A stretch of 10,386 nt of DNA, from assembly GCA_028565715.1 (NCBI GenBank), contig JAOXYC010240680.1:1-10386 (forward strand). The letters are read 5' to 3'. Under the pieces are notes generated by a model. It saw nothing but the letters and a program-made list of their open reading frames with translations, made no database searches and had not been told where the DNA came from. The stretch's first letter is position 1; every line of letters starts with the position of its first letter. Below, piece after piece: positions 1 through 7,497 of this stretch. Position numbers and translations under genes: made by a program. This DNA is from Phoronis pallida. Its lineage: Eukaryota; Phoronida; Phoronidae.

Positions 1-1686
1 TAATCAAATTAAAAATGTTTCATATGAGCATCAAAACCCATTTGGTCTCAAATACATGTAGGTCAGTCACCTTAATTTAAAACTGGTTTATGTGTTAAAG
101 AATTCTTTTCTTAAATCCAAAGTGCCGCTTAACCAACATAATCCCCCTTCCCCTGGCTAAAGTACTTAATCCTCAAGTATTAAGCTTCGTTATTTTAAAT
201 TGTTGAGCATCATGAGAATTGCTTGCTGTGTGCCCATACTTGAGAGCGGTAAAGAGTTTGGCTCGCCATTATACTTAGATTCTACAGTAAATTACACATT
301 AATCAATCATATGTTGAGTGGCCTTTCATGTGATAATAAACTCTTGAAAATCGCATTGCACTCTATATGAATTTAACAATCATTGACAATTAGCAAATAT
401 TAGATGTACCAGCCCTACTTCCACGCCCTACAGGTAAAATGTGTTGTAAGATTCCTATAGGAAATATTGAATTATTCATGTGTAGCAATGGAGTTAATGG
501 TTTAATTGACATGTTAATTAATTCGAAGGGTTTAAAAGACCGAAGCCATGGAAAGTCAAGTTTTTTATCGAAAAGTGAAGAATAGCCGACTGTGCAGGAA
601 CATCGGTTTCCAAATCAAATGCACAGATAGATTAAGAAAACATATGCAATGACTATTGCTTCATAAATGAATAAATAATTAATCATCAACGAAGCATCGG
701 TCAGTAGACATGAACAGCATGCTATCAGATGAAAATGAATAAATCACTTTCAAGTGACTTTAGATCATTAGATGTACAAGAATACTTAGCGGGTACGTAA
801 ATATTTAACATATATATAGATCTATAGTGGTTAAGCTACCTGTATATTTGTAAACAGTTGAGCATTTTAATTTTCATGTTATTTCATGTTGTTTCAATAT
901 TGTTATAAATTATTTTTATACAATTTTTAAAATCAGTCATATTTTATCATGGACTTTGCTTCGTGCAAGGAAATTTTTCAATATTGAAAAGACAGAAAAC
1001 TTCAGAATTGAACTGGGAAGCATACATTTATTTGATTTCTCAATGTTTGAAGACATTATTTCTAAACGCTAAACACCACTGCCATAATACAAAAAGTTAA
1101 TTGTAACATGAATGCAGCACTTTTCAGTTGCTGTGCACACCCCTGGGTTTAAACAAACAATCAATGTTTTTCATGAACTGTTCAATAACATCAAGCAAAT
1201 AACTTGACCTGAAAGCAATTTCAGTGTCAATATGTGATTTCAGTTCAAAAGGCAGCCAGTCAGAAATAAAAATAATGAATTGTAAACATGCACTATATCC
1301 AATGAGTAATTTAATATCAGTCACACTGAATATTGCACGCAGCCCTTTTCATGTATTTCCAACAGGTAATTGTAATTAAAAGAAAAATTTACATGAAAAG
1401 CATTTTTATCCCCAAATTTTAAGCTTCTTTTATCTCAAGACTAATCTATTATAATGTTCAAAGTGTTTGACACTGCTTTTTATAATTCAGATTCCATTGG
1501 TATCTGGGATTGTTTTTCCAAGGTTGATAGACCAATTGGCTAACAATTTTTAAAAGTATTTTGAGTTTAAACTTCAATTTGAACGCCAAAATGAAAAAAG
1601 TATATTGAACAATTTTTACCTCTCTAGAGTCTAATAAAATTCTCCCAAAATCAATTGTTTTTTAAAAATAAAGTTTTCACAACCCA
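1..1686. other. AT-rich noncoding stretch, no gene supported
   Basis: This stretch is strongly AT-rich, with many short A and T runs and stop codons in every frame. I see no convincing exon, RNA gene or mobile element. A 66-codon minus-strand reading frame at 1124-1324 was considered as a second exon of the divergent gene to the right and set aside. If that gene continues leftward, this DNA is part of its intron or intergenic space. A TACATGTA palindrome lies at 53-60. Confidence 0.6.
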
Positions 1687-1737
1687 ACCCAGAATTTGAA
1701 ATTGACAGCATATAGGCTTAAGGCAAAAATTCTGGGT
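1687..1737. repeat. Short inverted repeat (11-bp arms)
   Basis: The 11-mer ACCCAGAATTT at 1687-1697 is exactly reverse-complemented at 1727-1737, leaving a 29-nt loop. It abuts the longer hairpin at 1743-1834, so the two may be parts of one degraded foldback element. No function is implied. Confidence 0.5.
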
Positions 1738-1742
1738 ACATT

Positions 1743-1834
1743 TCGAATATAGCGGTCCCTGGTTTATTCACGTTATTTAGTCAATGTGTTTTAATTGATT
1801 GAATAACAGAAATAAATGAGGGACCGCTATTCGA
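1743..1834. repeat. Palindromic hairpin element (about 92 bp)
   Basis: The left arm begins TCGAATATAGCGGTCCCT at 1743-1760. The right arm, read on the other strand from 1834, begins TCGAATAGCGGTCCCT. Pairing continues inward through a diverged TTTATT...GTTATT segment toward the centre. The size and full-length folding are typical of a minimal foldback MITE. The 10-mer AGCGGTCCCT also occurs at 7211-7220. No clear target-site duplication is visible. Confidence 0.65.
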
Positions 1835-2275
1835 CCATTGAAGTATTTCTCGGTTATGACTGTGAAATAACGAGATCTATTCTGGGTTTTAGCGGTGACT
1901 TCCGGTCTCGTGAGTTAGTCGTTAGTTGGTGTTTGGACTTCGTAGAGAGAGAGAGTCGACGAGTCGGTTTAATCTTAGAGAAGTTTCAAGTAAACGCGCA
2001 TTGAGTAGACTGAGGCCTAAGCCTACGACCTGTACCAAATTCTGTAATCAGTGTAATTATTATATAAAAACGACGTGAAAATTCCCCATCTCTGAAGTCC
2101 AAACGCATAGGTACCAGTCCCCAAAGGCCAAACTCCAGACGGATTTGAGGGCCCCCGGCCAGAATTCTTACTCTGCAGAGTTCCGGGGCAGAGTTCTCAT
2201 CCCTCTCATCATCTCATGTAACATTCGAAAGTGTGTAGACCTTTGTAATGTTAATATTCTAGAAGGTATACTCAC
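1835..2275. other. Putative first-intron DNA of the minus-strand gene, CpG-richer
   Basis: If the 2276-2502 exon is real, this is the start of its first intron. Base composition differs from the DNA to its left: CpG dinucleotides are common around 1890-2010. An ETS-type site (ACTTCCGG, 1898-1905) and a 12-bp palindrome ACTCTGCAGAGT (2170-2181) are present. A 62-codon plus-strand frame (1816-2004) begins inside the hairpin repeat, has no recognisable motif and is not annotated. The stretch could hold an alternative upstream promoter, but nothing here proves it. Confidence 0.4.
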
Positions 2276-2502
2276 AATGTCTGAAGATATTTCAGATTGC
2301 CTTCCAAGTGAGGAATGTAGCCCACATCTCCAAAGTTCCGAGAGCTAGCAGTCGATGTTCTGCGACTGGATTGAGCGGGGGAAGGGCGCAACGAGAAATC
2401 TCCGTGCCCATGGACATGCCCCAGATTTAGAGACTCTATGTTGCCTCCGTTTCTATGATCTGTCTCGTCAGCCTGGCTAATACTTTCTCTGATATCTGCC
2501 AT
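2276..2502 (-). CDS. First coding exon of a putative MARVEL/CMTM-like membrane protein (partial)
   Basis: Seen: the minus-strand frame opens at an ATG in a strong Kozak context (AACCATGG) and encodes 75 residues before a good splice donor (ATT|GTGAGT, GT at 2275-2274). Two bases are left over (phase 2), and an in-frame TGA follows immediately if the frame is read through. The N-terminus is polar and Ser/Arg/His-rich, with an HVHGHGD patch, as expected of a disordered cytosolic tail. It ends in GYIPHLEGNLKYLQT. Family knowledge: MARVEL-domain proteins (CMTM, plasmolipin) enter their first membrane helix from a similar Tyr...Gly-x-Leu-Lys-x-x-Gln motif. Inference: this is exon 1 of such a protein, with its four helices encoded further left, probably outside the window. 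Only this exon is supported. That it is coding is fairly likely; the family is tentative, since no membrane helix is present here. Confidence 0.55.
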
Positions 2503-2615
2503 GGTTCAACAAGTCAGAATATAGTGTTTAAGTCTCAAGAATCTTTGAATAAGTGGACACTATTTTACACAGGATTTTGCACTTGACATTTCGTCTCCAC
2601 TGCAACAACGCTATA

Positions 2616-2628
2616 AGGTCAGGGGTCA
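2616..2628 (+). promoter_or_regulatory. DR1-like nuclear receptor half-site pair
   Basis: AGGTCA and GGGTCA are separated by a single G, matching the direct-repeat-1 pattern bound by RXR, HNF4 or COUP-type nuclear receptors. It lies in the short divergent promoter. A competing reading is a tRNA TPsiC-arm fossil: GGGG and CCCC flank the loop-like TCAAGT. No A box was found upstream to support that reading. Confidence 0.35.
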
Positions 2629-2815
2629 AGTCCCCCAATTCGATTTTATACAAAAACGCAAATTTAAAAACCGCATATGATAAGAAATCAAACATATCGG
2701 AAACAAATACCTTTAATTATTTCCGATTGCTTCGAATATAGAATTTTTCTGAGTTCCTTTCAAATAATCATGAAATATTTTAATTGCAAATGAAATTGTG
2801 GTAGATCATTTCAAA

Positions 2816-2839
2816 ATGTCTGCGCCCTGAGAAATGTAA
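2816..2839 (+). promoter_or_regulatory. Two minimal upstream ORFs before OXSM
   Basis: ATG at 2816 opens a four-codon frame (M-S-A-P) ending at TGA 2828-2830. ATG at 2834 is followed at once by TAA, a start-stop element. Both are out of frame with and upstream of the OXSM ATG. If the OXSM 5' UTR begins upstream of 2816 they would be expected to lower translation. The transcript start is unknown, so this is conditional. Confidence 0.35.
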
Positions 2840-2873
2840 ACAGGGTACAGTAAGTCGAATATTTTCAAACGAA

Positions 2874-3009
2874 ATGACGTTTTCGTGCTCATCTAGAAGA
2901 GTGGTTGTGACTGGAATGGGTCTAGTTACAAGTTTAGGAGTTGGTTTAGAACATGTTTGGGAAAAGTTGATTTCAGGACAAACTGGAATCACTAAGACGA
3001 CGGGCAAAG
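2874..3009 (+). CDS. OXSM coding exon 1
   Basis: This exon encodes residues 1-45 and the first base of codon 46. It contains the N-terminal beta-strand and loop signature of ketosynthases (RRVVVTGMG) and the conserved Trp29. The donor is AAAG|GTATTG with GT at 3010-3011. The start context GAAATGA has a purine at -3. An internal acceptor-like sequence (pyrimidine-rich, ending CTAG at 2893-2896) could make an upstream exon join at 2897 instead. Confidence 0.8.
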
Positions 3010-6000
3010 GTATTGTCATACTACAGCCCCTTCGACTCAGGTCGAGGGACTGTAACAATCGCGGGGGGTCTACCGAAAGTAGCGATCGGGTTACCGATAG
3101 TAGTTTAAGCGGAGTGACGTCATCCGCATATGCTTAGCGATACTGGATTAGCGTGCAATTGATTCAGTCGGTCGTTTTCAACGACTGGCTGAGTTGAGTC
3201 TAGTATTGTCAATGTCGGTTGTCTATTGATTTGGGCCGTGGCTATTTAAACGACTGGTCTATGTCTATGTCTATATGATATTGTGCAGACCTCATATATT
3301 GAGTATTTTCGCACAAGTGAGCTAAGGGGTGGTAAAGGACTTCAGAGTCTTGGCTTTAACTCTAGAAAGGCTAATTCCACGACTGAGAATTATCCACGCT
3401 GATTGGCCGTTTGGCATGATGTAAGATCCAGTCGTATAAACACGGAAAACACTAATGTCACTATCCGCCCGACTGAGAATTCTCCACGCTGATTGGCCGT
3501 TTGGTGTGACGTCAGATTCAGTCAGCTAAATAACACGGCAAGAATTTACTTGACGGTGATTGAAAAAAAAAATCAACATTCTTTCAAAAATAATGTGTGG
3601 CTTGAAAAAACCAAAAAAAGGCTAAAATGAAAAAAAAAAAATGTATGAATTTTTAAAGTAACACAACCGGTTTCAGGCTGTGCTAAGGTTTAGAAACACA
3701 ATTTGGGAGTTCTATTGGGTCAGAAATGGCTTCACGAAGTTATGAACTTTGAGTTGAGACAAACATCTCGAAAATCCCTCGTATAGTTGTGGTTTAATCG
3801 AGCCGTCTGAATGACAGGCACGCACAAGGGATCAGCGGTTTGGCATTAAATCACTAAAACACGACGGATTCTTGGCTCTACTCAAAGGTCATAACATCAA
3901 GAATGCAATCCTGACCGACCAAAAAACCCAAAATGTGTTTTTAGACCTTAGAGAGCAAACATGGGTCTTTAAATAAAAAAAAATAGTTTGTTCAGCTGAG
4001 ATTTGAAAAAAAAATATTTTTATGAATTTTGAAATAAAAAAAATAGTTGGTTCTGCTAAGATTTGTAAAAATGATATTTTTATGAATTTTGAAATAAAAA
4101 AATAGTTGGTTCCGCTGAGATTTGTACTGGGAATCTAAAACCTATAAAACACAAAATGAAAAAAGAAATATTTGTATCAAATAAAAAATTACAAGAGACT
4201 TCGCTGAGATTTGGAGTCGCGATCCCCGGCACATAAGCACTACCGACACTCCGCTGACCCACGGCAACTACTTGACATGTAGCAGGAATTTTAACTTGTT
4301 ATACGAAAAGTAGTGACGTCACAACAAACGACCAATCACCGTCAAGTATGTTTTGCCGACTACATCTGACGTCACACCAGACAGCCAATCAGCGTGGAGA
4401 ATTCTCAGACGGGCGAATAGTCTTTGGCGTACTATTTATCTGACCGAGTCGGTTAAATAGACACTACTATTGATTTGACTCACTTTGAAGTTTGAAATGT
4501 GACTGTCTTTACCGTCGTTTACTAGGGTTGGCCCCCGTCTCTCTCTCTCTCTCTCTCTCTCTGTGGATAGAATATGGGAAGGATTTTTAGCCTGAAGGGT
4601 TGATAGTCCGAAGAAAAACTTGTTCGATTTTTGGAGTAAAGTGGTTAATCAAGGGTCAATACTCCAAAGGGTCCAAACGACTCTTCGGACAATCGACCCC
4701 TTCTTTTAAGCTTCTGACTACCACTATTTGCACTGAAGACCATTCACATTATCAAGCGGTTCAATTAGCCAGTTGAATTCAATATTTAAATTGACACATT
4801 ACAGAGTTTGAAAAGCTTCCAAGTAGAGTTGCAGGTACAGTACCTCGTGGCAGTGCAGATGGTGACCTTGACCTTGAAGTCCACATTTCTCCACCGGATC
4901 TACGCACCATGTCCCTGGCATCTGCTTATGCACTGATAGCAACCAAAGAAGCTGTGAGACAGTCTGGCTGTGTGATGGATGCAGATGGGCCTGATTCATA
5001 TAGGAGAGGTGGGAACCCAGTTTTAATACCTGCTTTTATTTTTCATATTATGACACATGAACCTAGGTTACATTAACATACGTGCCAAGGGAGCAAGTCC
5101 TAAAACCGGGAGATTAATCATTTTTTGAATTTCTGCGGCCGGGAGTTCTATTGTTTTTAATGCAGGGGATCCAAAATCTGCCCTGGAGGTATGCTCTAAA
5201 ACCGGGAGACTCCCGGCGAAAACGGGAGACTTGGCAGCTCAGCATTAAGTGTCCAAACAGCTGTTTGCTTTTACTGACCGAAAGTGTTAAATATTGAGAA
5301 AAGACCGAAAATTCCCAGATCAGTTCCCGTCCGAAATGTTCTGTCTTTTCAATGTTTTAATATTGATTGAATATTTTCATGCACACTTAATATGTATGCT
5401 GTTCTATTTTCACATCTACACTTTCAATATGTATGACATTCTGCTAATTGTTTGAAGGACTATCGGATCACGACATCCAAATATTTTGGAACTACGAAAA
5501 ATTCTAATTAAAGATCATTGGCCAACAATTCAGCCATGTTTTCAATGAGACTTGCTTGCGTGAGGGAGTCTGTTACCTCAATACATGAACAAATAGAATT
5601 ATAACAGAAATAGTAATGAACTTTTTCACTGTGCTGTCACTATAGGTGTTGCTGTTGGTATGGGTATGGTTGGACTAGATGACATTGTTTCGACAGGGAT
5701 GTCGTTGTATGAGAAAGGTTACAGAACAGTCAGCCCACACTTTGTACCAAGAATACTCACGAATATGGCAGCAGGCAATATTGCTTTAAGATACGATTGC
5801 AAGGTTTTTGTTACTGTTATTTACATTGAGAAGGCCAGAATATTTTAGTATTTAGAGTTTATGTAAAGTATGTTCTCGTGAACAAAAGTTATTATAATCA
5901 CAAGCTTTTAGTAATTCACTGTTGATAAAATAAGTTTTCTATCTTTTTGTATCTTCTGAATACTGACCTATCCTGCTCACCAGAAATAAACAACAAACAT

Positions 6001-7179
6001 TCCAGAGTTTATAAGATGTAAAGCTGAAGAGTTCATGTTCTAGCTTATAATATATGATGTCTCTTAAATTTCCACTCTTGAACATGTTGTGTGCAAGAAC
6101 ATCAATATTTAGAAGATAAGATCAAAATAAATTTGAAAAATAACACAAAAATGTTGAAGTCCTTGCTAACATTTCAGTTTATTCAGCAACGCTCATACAA
6201 TAGGATACATGTAACTTCATCATTTTTTTATGCATGTTACCTACCTAATGATGGTTGCTCAATAAATTAAATTGAAACATTTTTGTGTTGTTTTTCAAAT
6301 TTATACTATTAAAAACACCATGGAGATGCACTGACTAGTTTGAAAATTACCATTAATTTTAATTACTAGAATAACATCTTATCATTTCAGGGACCTAACC
6401 ATGCTGTGTCAACTGCTTGTACAACTGGCTTACATGCGGTCGGTGACGCGTACAGATTTATCAGGTATGGTGATGCTGATGTTATGATATGTGGAGGAGC
6501 TGAAGCCTGTGTCTCCCCTGTAGCTATGGCGGGCTTTGCAAGAATGCGGGCCCTTAGCACGAAATTCAACGAAACTCCTGAGTTAGCCTCCAGACCCTTT
6601 GATGCGGACCGTGATGGATTCGTTATGGCCGAAGGGGCGGGGATTCTGGTGCTGGAGGAATATGGCCGTGCTCGTGAAAGAGGTGTTCAGATTTTTGCGG
6701 AGATTTTAGGGTATGGACTGTCAGGAGATGCACATCATATGACGTCTCCCCCCGAGGATGGGGACGGGGCATATAGATGCATGCAAAGTGCTCTAAAGGA
6801 TAGTTGGTTAACTAGTGAAATGGTTGGTTATGTAAATGCCCATGCTACCTCCACACCATCTGGTGACTTAGCTGAGTGCAATGCAATACAAAGACTGTTC
6901 AAGGAGAGATGTAGTGAATTGTATGTTTCCTCTACTAAAGGTGCAATAGGACACCTGTTAGGAGCTGCAGGAAGTGTTGAGGCTATATTCACTATTATGG
7001 CTATAAACTCTGGTGTTATACCACCAACAGCTAATTTGCATAATCCTGATGGTGACTTTGATTTTAAACATGTCCCCCACAACAGTGTGAAGTGGACATC
7101 TGAAAACAGAATAGCATTGACAAACTCTTTTGGATTTGGAGGTACCAATGGTTCTCTTTGTATTGGAAATATCAGGTGA
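2874..7179 (+). CDS. Mitochondrial 3-oxoacyl-ACP synthase (KAS II type), complete gene
   Basis: The coding sequence is join(2874-3009, 4805-5008, 5646-5803, 6391-7179), 428 aa. All three introns are GT-AG and the phases (1, 1, 0) join in frame. The enzyme condenses malonyl-ACP with a growing acyl-ACP in mitochondrial type II fatty acid synthesis, which feeds lipoate formation. The thiolase-fold signatures are in order: [15 protein letters not shown] (8-22), [13 protein letters not shown] with nucleophile Cys176, NAHATSTP with His317, [14 protein letters not shown] with Lys349 and His354, and GFGGTN (414-419). The spacing of the active-site residues matches bacterial FabF. Length is near FabF and slightly below vertebrate OXSM, because only seven residues precede the conserved core. 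No clear mitochondrial transit peptide is encoded contiguously. The in-frame stop at 2802-2804 with no intervening ATG makes 2874 the first possible start in this exon. An upstream exon spliced at 2897 is an alternative. The enzyme identity is secure; the N-terminus is not. Confidence 0.93.
3402..3424 (+). promoter_or_regulatory. CCAAT-10 bp-CRE module, copy 1 (decayed CRE)
   Basis: ATTGG (3402-3406) is followed after 10 bp by TGATGTAA, which sits exactly where the other copies have TGACGTCA. The changes fit loss of the CpG. It belongs to the duplicated left arm of the foldback element. Confidence 0.5.
3492..3514 (+). promoter_or_regulatory. CCAAT-10 bp-CRE module, copy 2
   Basis: ATTGG (3492-3496) and a perfect CRE palindrome TGACGTCA (3507-3514) are separated by 10 bp. 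The arrangement matches NF-Y plus CREB/ATF site pairs seen in promoters. It starts 90 bp after copy 1. Whether either factor binds is unknown. Confidence 0.55.
3971..4127. repeat. 60-bp tandem repeat, about 2.6 copies
   Basis: Units starting near 3971, 4031 and 4091 share an A-run, TAGTTGGTT, a CGCTGAGATTTG-like block and ATATTTTTATGAATTTTG, with a period of 60 bp. A fourth degenerate copy carrying CGCTGAGATTTG ends at about 4214, next to the tRNA-like segment. The array is in the interior of the foldback element and is AT-rich. Confidence 0.8.
4213..4261 (-). repeat. Possible tRNA-derived SINE head remnant
   Basis: On the minus strand, TGGGTCAGCGG (4261-4251) matches the RNA polymerase III A-box consensus at 10 of 11 positions. 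GGATCGCGACTCC (4225-4213) resembles a B box with a 2-bp insertion. Their spacing is close to that in tRNAs. AT-rich tandem units follow downstream, as in a SINE tail. It does not fold into a complete tRNA, so it is at best a degenerate SINE. Confidence 0.3.
4314..4336 (-). promoter_or_regulatory. CCAAT-10 bp-CRE module, copy 3 (inverted)
   Basis: TGACGTCA (4314-4321) is followed after 10 bp by CCAAT (4332-4336), the mirror image of copies 1 and 2. It overlaps the inner edge of the right arm of the foldback element. Confidence 0.5.
4367..4389 (-). promoter_or_regulatory. CCAAT-10 bp-CRE module, copy 4 (inverted)
   Basis: TGACGTCA (4367-4374) and CCAAT (4385-4389) are again exactly 10 bp apart, in the right arm and paired with copy 2 of the left arm. 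It lies 53 bp from copy 3. Confidence 0.55.
4538..4562. repeat. TC dinucleotide microsatellite
   Basis: An uninterrupted (TC)n run of 25 bp lies just outside the right arm of the intron 1 foldback element. Confidence 0.95.
4595..4702. mobile_element. Small palindromic MITE-like element (108 bp)
   Basis: The left arm AAGGGTTGATAGTCCGAAG (4595-4613) is largely complementary to 4683-4702. An inner perfect pair TTGGAGTA (4631-4638) and TACTCCAA (4660-4667) continues the stem. The whole unit can fold as one hairpin. It is unrelated in sequence to the larger element beside it. Confidence 0.6.
4805..5008 (+). CDS. OXSM coding exon 2
   Basis: It completes Glu46, encodes residues 47-113 and leaves one base for Gly114. 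The segment [15 protein letters not shown] followed by [19 protein letters not shown] corresponds to the variable loop and following helix of KAS II enzymes. The acceptor is ACATTACAG|AG and the donor AGAG|GTGGGA (GT 5009-5010). This is the least conserved exon, but the in-frame joins on both sides fix its borders. Confidence 0.88.
5009..5645 (+). other. OXSM intron 2, with CGGGAGA repeat remnants
   Basis: A GC-richer patch at 5099-5240 holds three related motifs: CTAAAACCGGGAGA at 5100 and 5196, and AACGGGAGAC at 5220. It also holds a 15-bp palindrome, CCGGGAG-A-CTCCCGG (5202-5216). This looks like a fragment of a dispersed repeat. The rest of the intron is AT-rich with nothing else evident. 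Confidence 0.55.
5646..5803 (+). CDS. OXSM coding exon 3
   Basis: It encodes Gly114 (split codon) to Lys166. [13 protein letters not shown] matches the strand-turn following the first ketosynthase subdomain. The segment [18 protein letters not shown] lines the dimer interface and acyl pocket, just before the active-site cysteine. The acceptor is CACTATAG|GT and the donor CAAG|GTTTTT, phase 0. The splice borders agree with the family alignment. Confidence 0.92.
5804..6390 (+). other. OXSM intron 3
   Basis: A 587-bp AT-rich intron whose main feature is the foldback element at 6129-6302. The acceptor is ATCATTTCAG at 6381-6390. Confidence 0.85.
6129..6302. mobile_element. Foldback MITE in OXSM intron 3 (about 174 bp)
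   Basis: The 27-bp arms at 6129-6155 and 6276-6302 are reverse complements with one mismatch. Shorter inner pairs, such as TTTATTCAGCAAC against its partner near 6256-6268 with one mismatch, extend the fold toward the centre. There is no coding capacity. No convincing target duplication is visible. Confidence 0.7.
6391..7179 (+). CDS. OXSM coding exon 4 (catalytic half)
   Basis: This long terminal exon encodes residues 167-428, all three catalytic sites and the C-terminal glycine-rich loop. The nucleophile Cys176 lies in VSTACTTG, His317 in NAHATSTP, Lys349 in SSTKGA and His354 in GHLLGAAG. No frameshift or stop interrupts it. The stop TGA is followed at once by a second in-frame TGA and, two codons on, TAA. 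No AATAAA follows within several hundred bases; TATAAA variants occur at 7184 and 7479. Confidence 0.95.
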   Translation, partial: GPNHAVSTACTTGLHAVGDAYRFIRYGDADVMICGGAEACVSPVAMAGFARMRALSTKFNETPELASRPFDADRDGFVMAEGAGILVLEEYGRARERGVQIFAEILGYGLSGDAHHMTSPPEDGDGAYRCMQSALKDSWLTSEMVGYVNAHATSTPSGDLAECNAIQRLFKERCSELYVSSTKGAIGHLLGAAGSVEAIFTIMAINSGVIPPTANLHNPDGDFDFKHVPHNSVKWTSENRIALTNSFGFGGTNGSLCIGNIR

Positions 7180-7242
7180 TGATTATAAAGATGGATTGTC
7201 CATTTGAGCAAGCGGTCCCTTTGCTCGTGTTAGTAATGATTT

Positions 7243-7497
7243 CATAATTTGTTCTTAACATACCTGCTTACACAAATTGGATATCAATGGGCGACTCGAT
7301 AACAGTTGTATTACCCAGGCACACCTCCATTCACTGCACTTATCTCTAGGCGGTTTAATGACCCGTATGTTCGCGGCCATTTGCCCGTTAGACAACAGGA
7401 GTGAATGGAGGTGTACCCGGGTAATAACACTGTTCTCGAGTTGCCCATTGCTAACTGTTGAAGAGAAATACACTTTGGTATAAATGAACAAATTATG
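7243..7497. mobile_element. Palindromic element between the convergent genes
   Basis: The core arms at 7285-7333 and 7402-7450 are reverse complements with few mismatches, beginning CAATGGGC at both termini and including ATTACCC and ACACCTCCATTCACT. A separate perfect 12-bp pair, CATAATTTGTTC (7243-7254) and its complement (7486-7497), flanks the core, so the full element may be 255 bp. It lies in the space likely used by both 3' UTRs. It has no coding capacity. Confidence 0.7.

Larger units (their letters stand above)
2503..2873. promoter_or_regulatory. Putative bidirectional promoter between divergent start codons
   Basis: The ATG of the minus-strand exon (2502) and the OXSM ATG (2874) are 371 bp apart and face away from each other, so both transcripts probably start here or nearby. 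Visible elements are a DR1-like sequence (2616-2628) and a CCAAT box (2635-2639). I see no clear TATA box. Transcription start sites cannot be placed from sequence. Near OXSM there are two tiny upstream reading frames, at 2816-2830 and 2834-2839. Confidence 0.5.
3237..4463. mobile_element. Composite foldback element in OXSM intron 1
   Basis: The left arm (3461-3562) is the reverse complement of the right arm (4333-4420) apart from a 14-bp indel and point changes. Weaker complementarity continues outward, with CTATTTAAACGACTGG near 3241 matching the reverse strand near 4460. A diverged second copy of the arm sequence lies at 3380-3440, so the left arm is internally duplicated. The interior is A-rich and includes 60-bp tandem repeats. 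No open reading frame for a transposase is present, so this is non-autonomous. The ends and target-site duplication could not be fixed exactly. Confidence 0.7.
3010..4804 (+). other. OXSM intron 1 (repeat-rich)
   Basis: This 1,795-bp intron holds a composite foldback element (about 3237-4463), a 60-bp tandem repeat, a tRNA-like SINE remnant, a TC microsatellite and a second small palindrome at 4595-4702. Close to the donor a hairpin spans 3022-3053, and a near-palindrome centred on a perfect CRE octamer TGACGTCA sits at 3115-3122. The acceptor is ATTACAG|AG at 4803-4804. Confidence 0.8.

Noticed and set aside
1124-1324. 66-codon minus-strand frame with a hydrophobic stretch, as exon 2 of the divergent gene
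   Set aside because: An acceptor-like CAG exists near 1337 and the phase could fit. But the joined sequence would place Asp and Lys inside the expected first helix, the pyrimidine tract is poor, and no family motif follows.
1816-2004. 62-codon plus-strand frame as a small gene
   Set aside because: It starts inside the hairpin repeat at 1743-1834, has no recognisable motif, and its composition fits a CpG-richer noncoding segment.
2145-2348. Plus-strand frame overlapping the minus-strand exon
   Set aside because: It is the antisense of a better-supported exon with a strong start and splice donor.
2553-2741. Plus-strand frame as a mitochondrial targeting exon for OXSM
   Set aside because: It begins at GTG, directly after an in-frame TAA, with no ATG. 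The basic, hydrophobic look of the translation is not enough.
3971-4214. CRISPR-like array
   Set aside because: The 60-bp units are contiguous AT-rich tandem repeats without spacers, in an animal intron.
6828-7211. 127-codon minus-strand frame
   Set aside because: It is antisense to the conserved catalytic exon of OXSM and shows no domain of its own.
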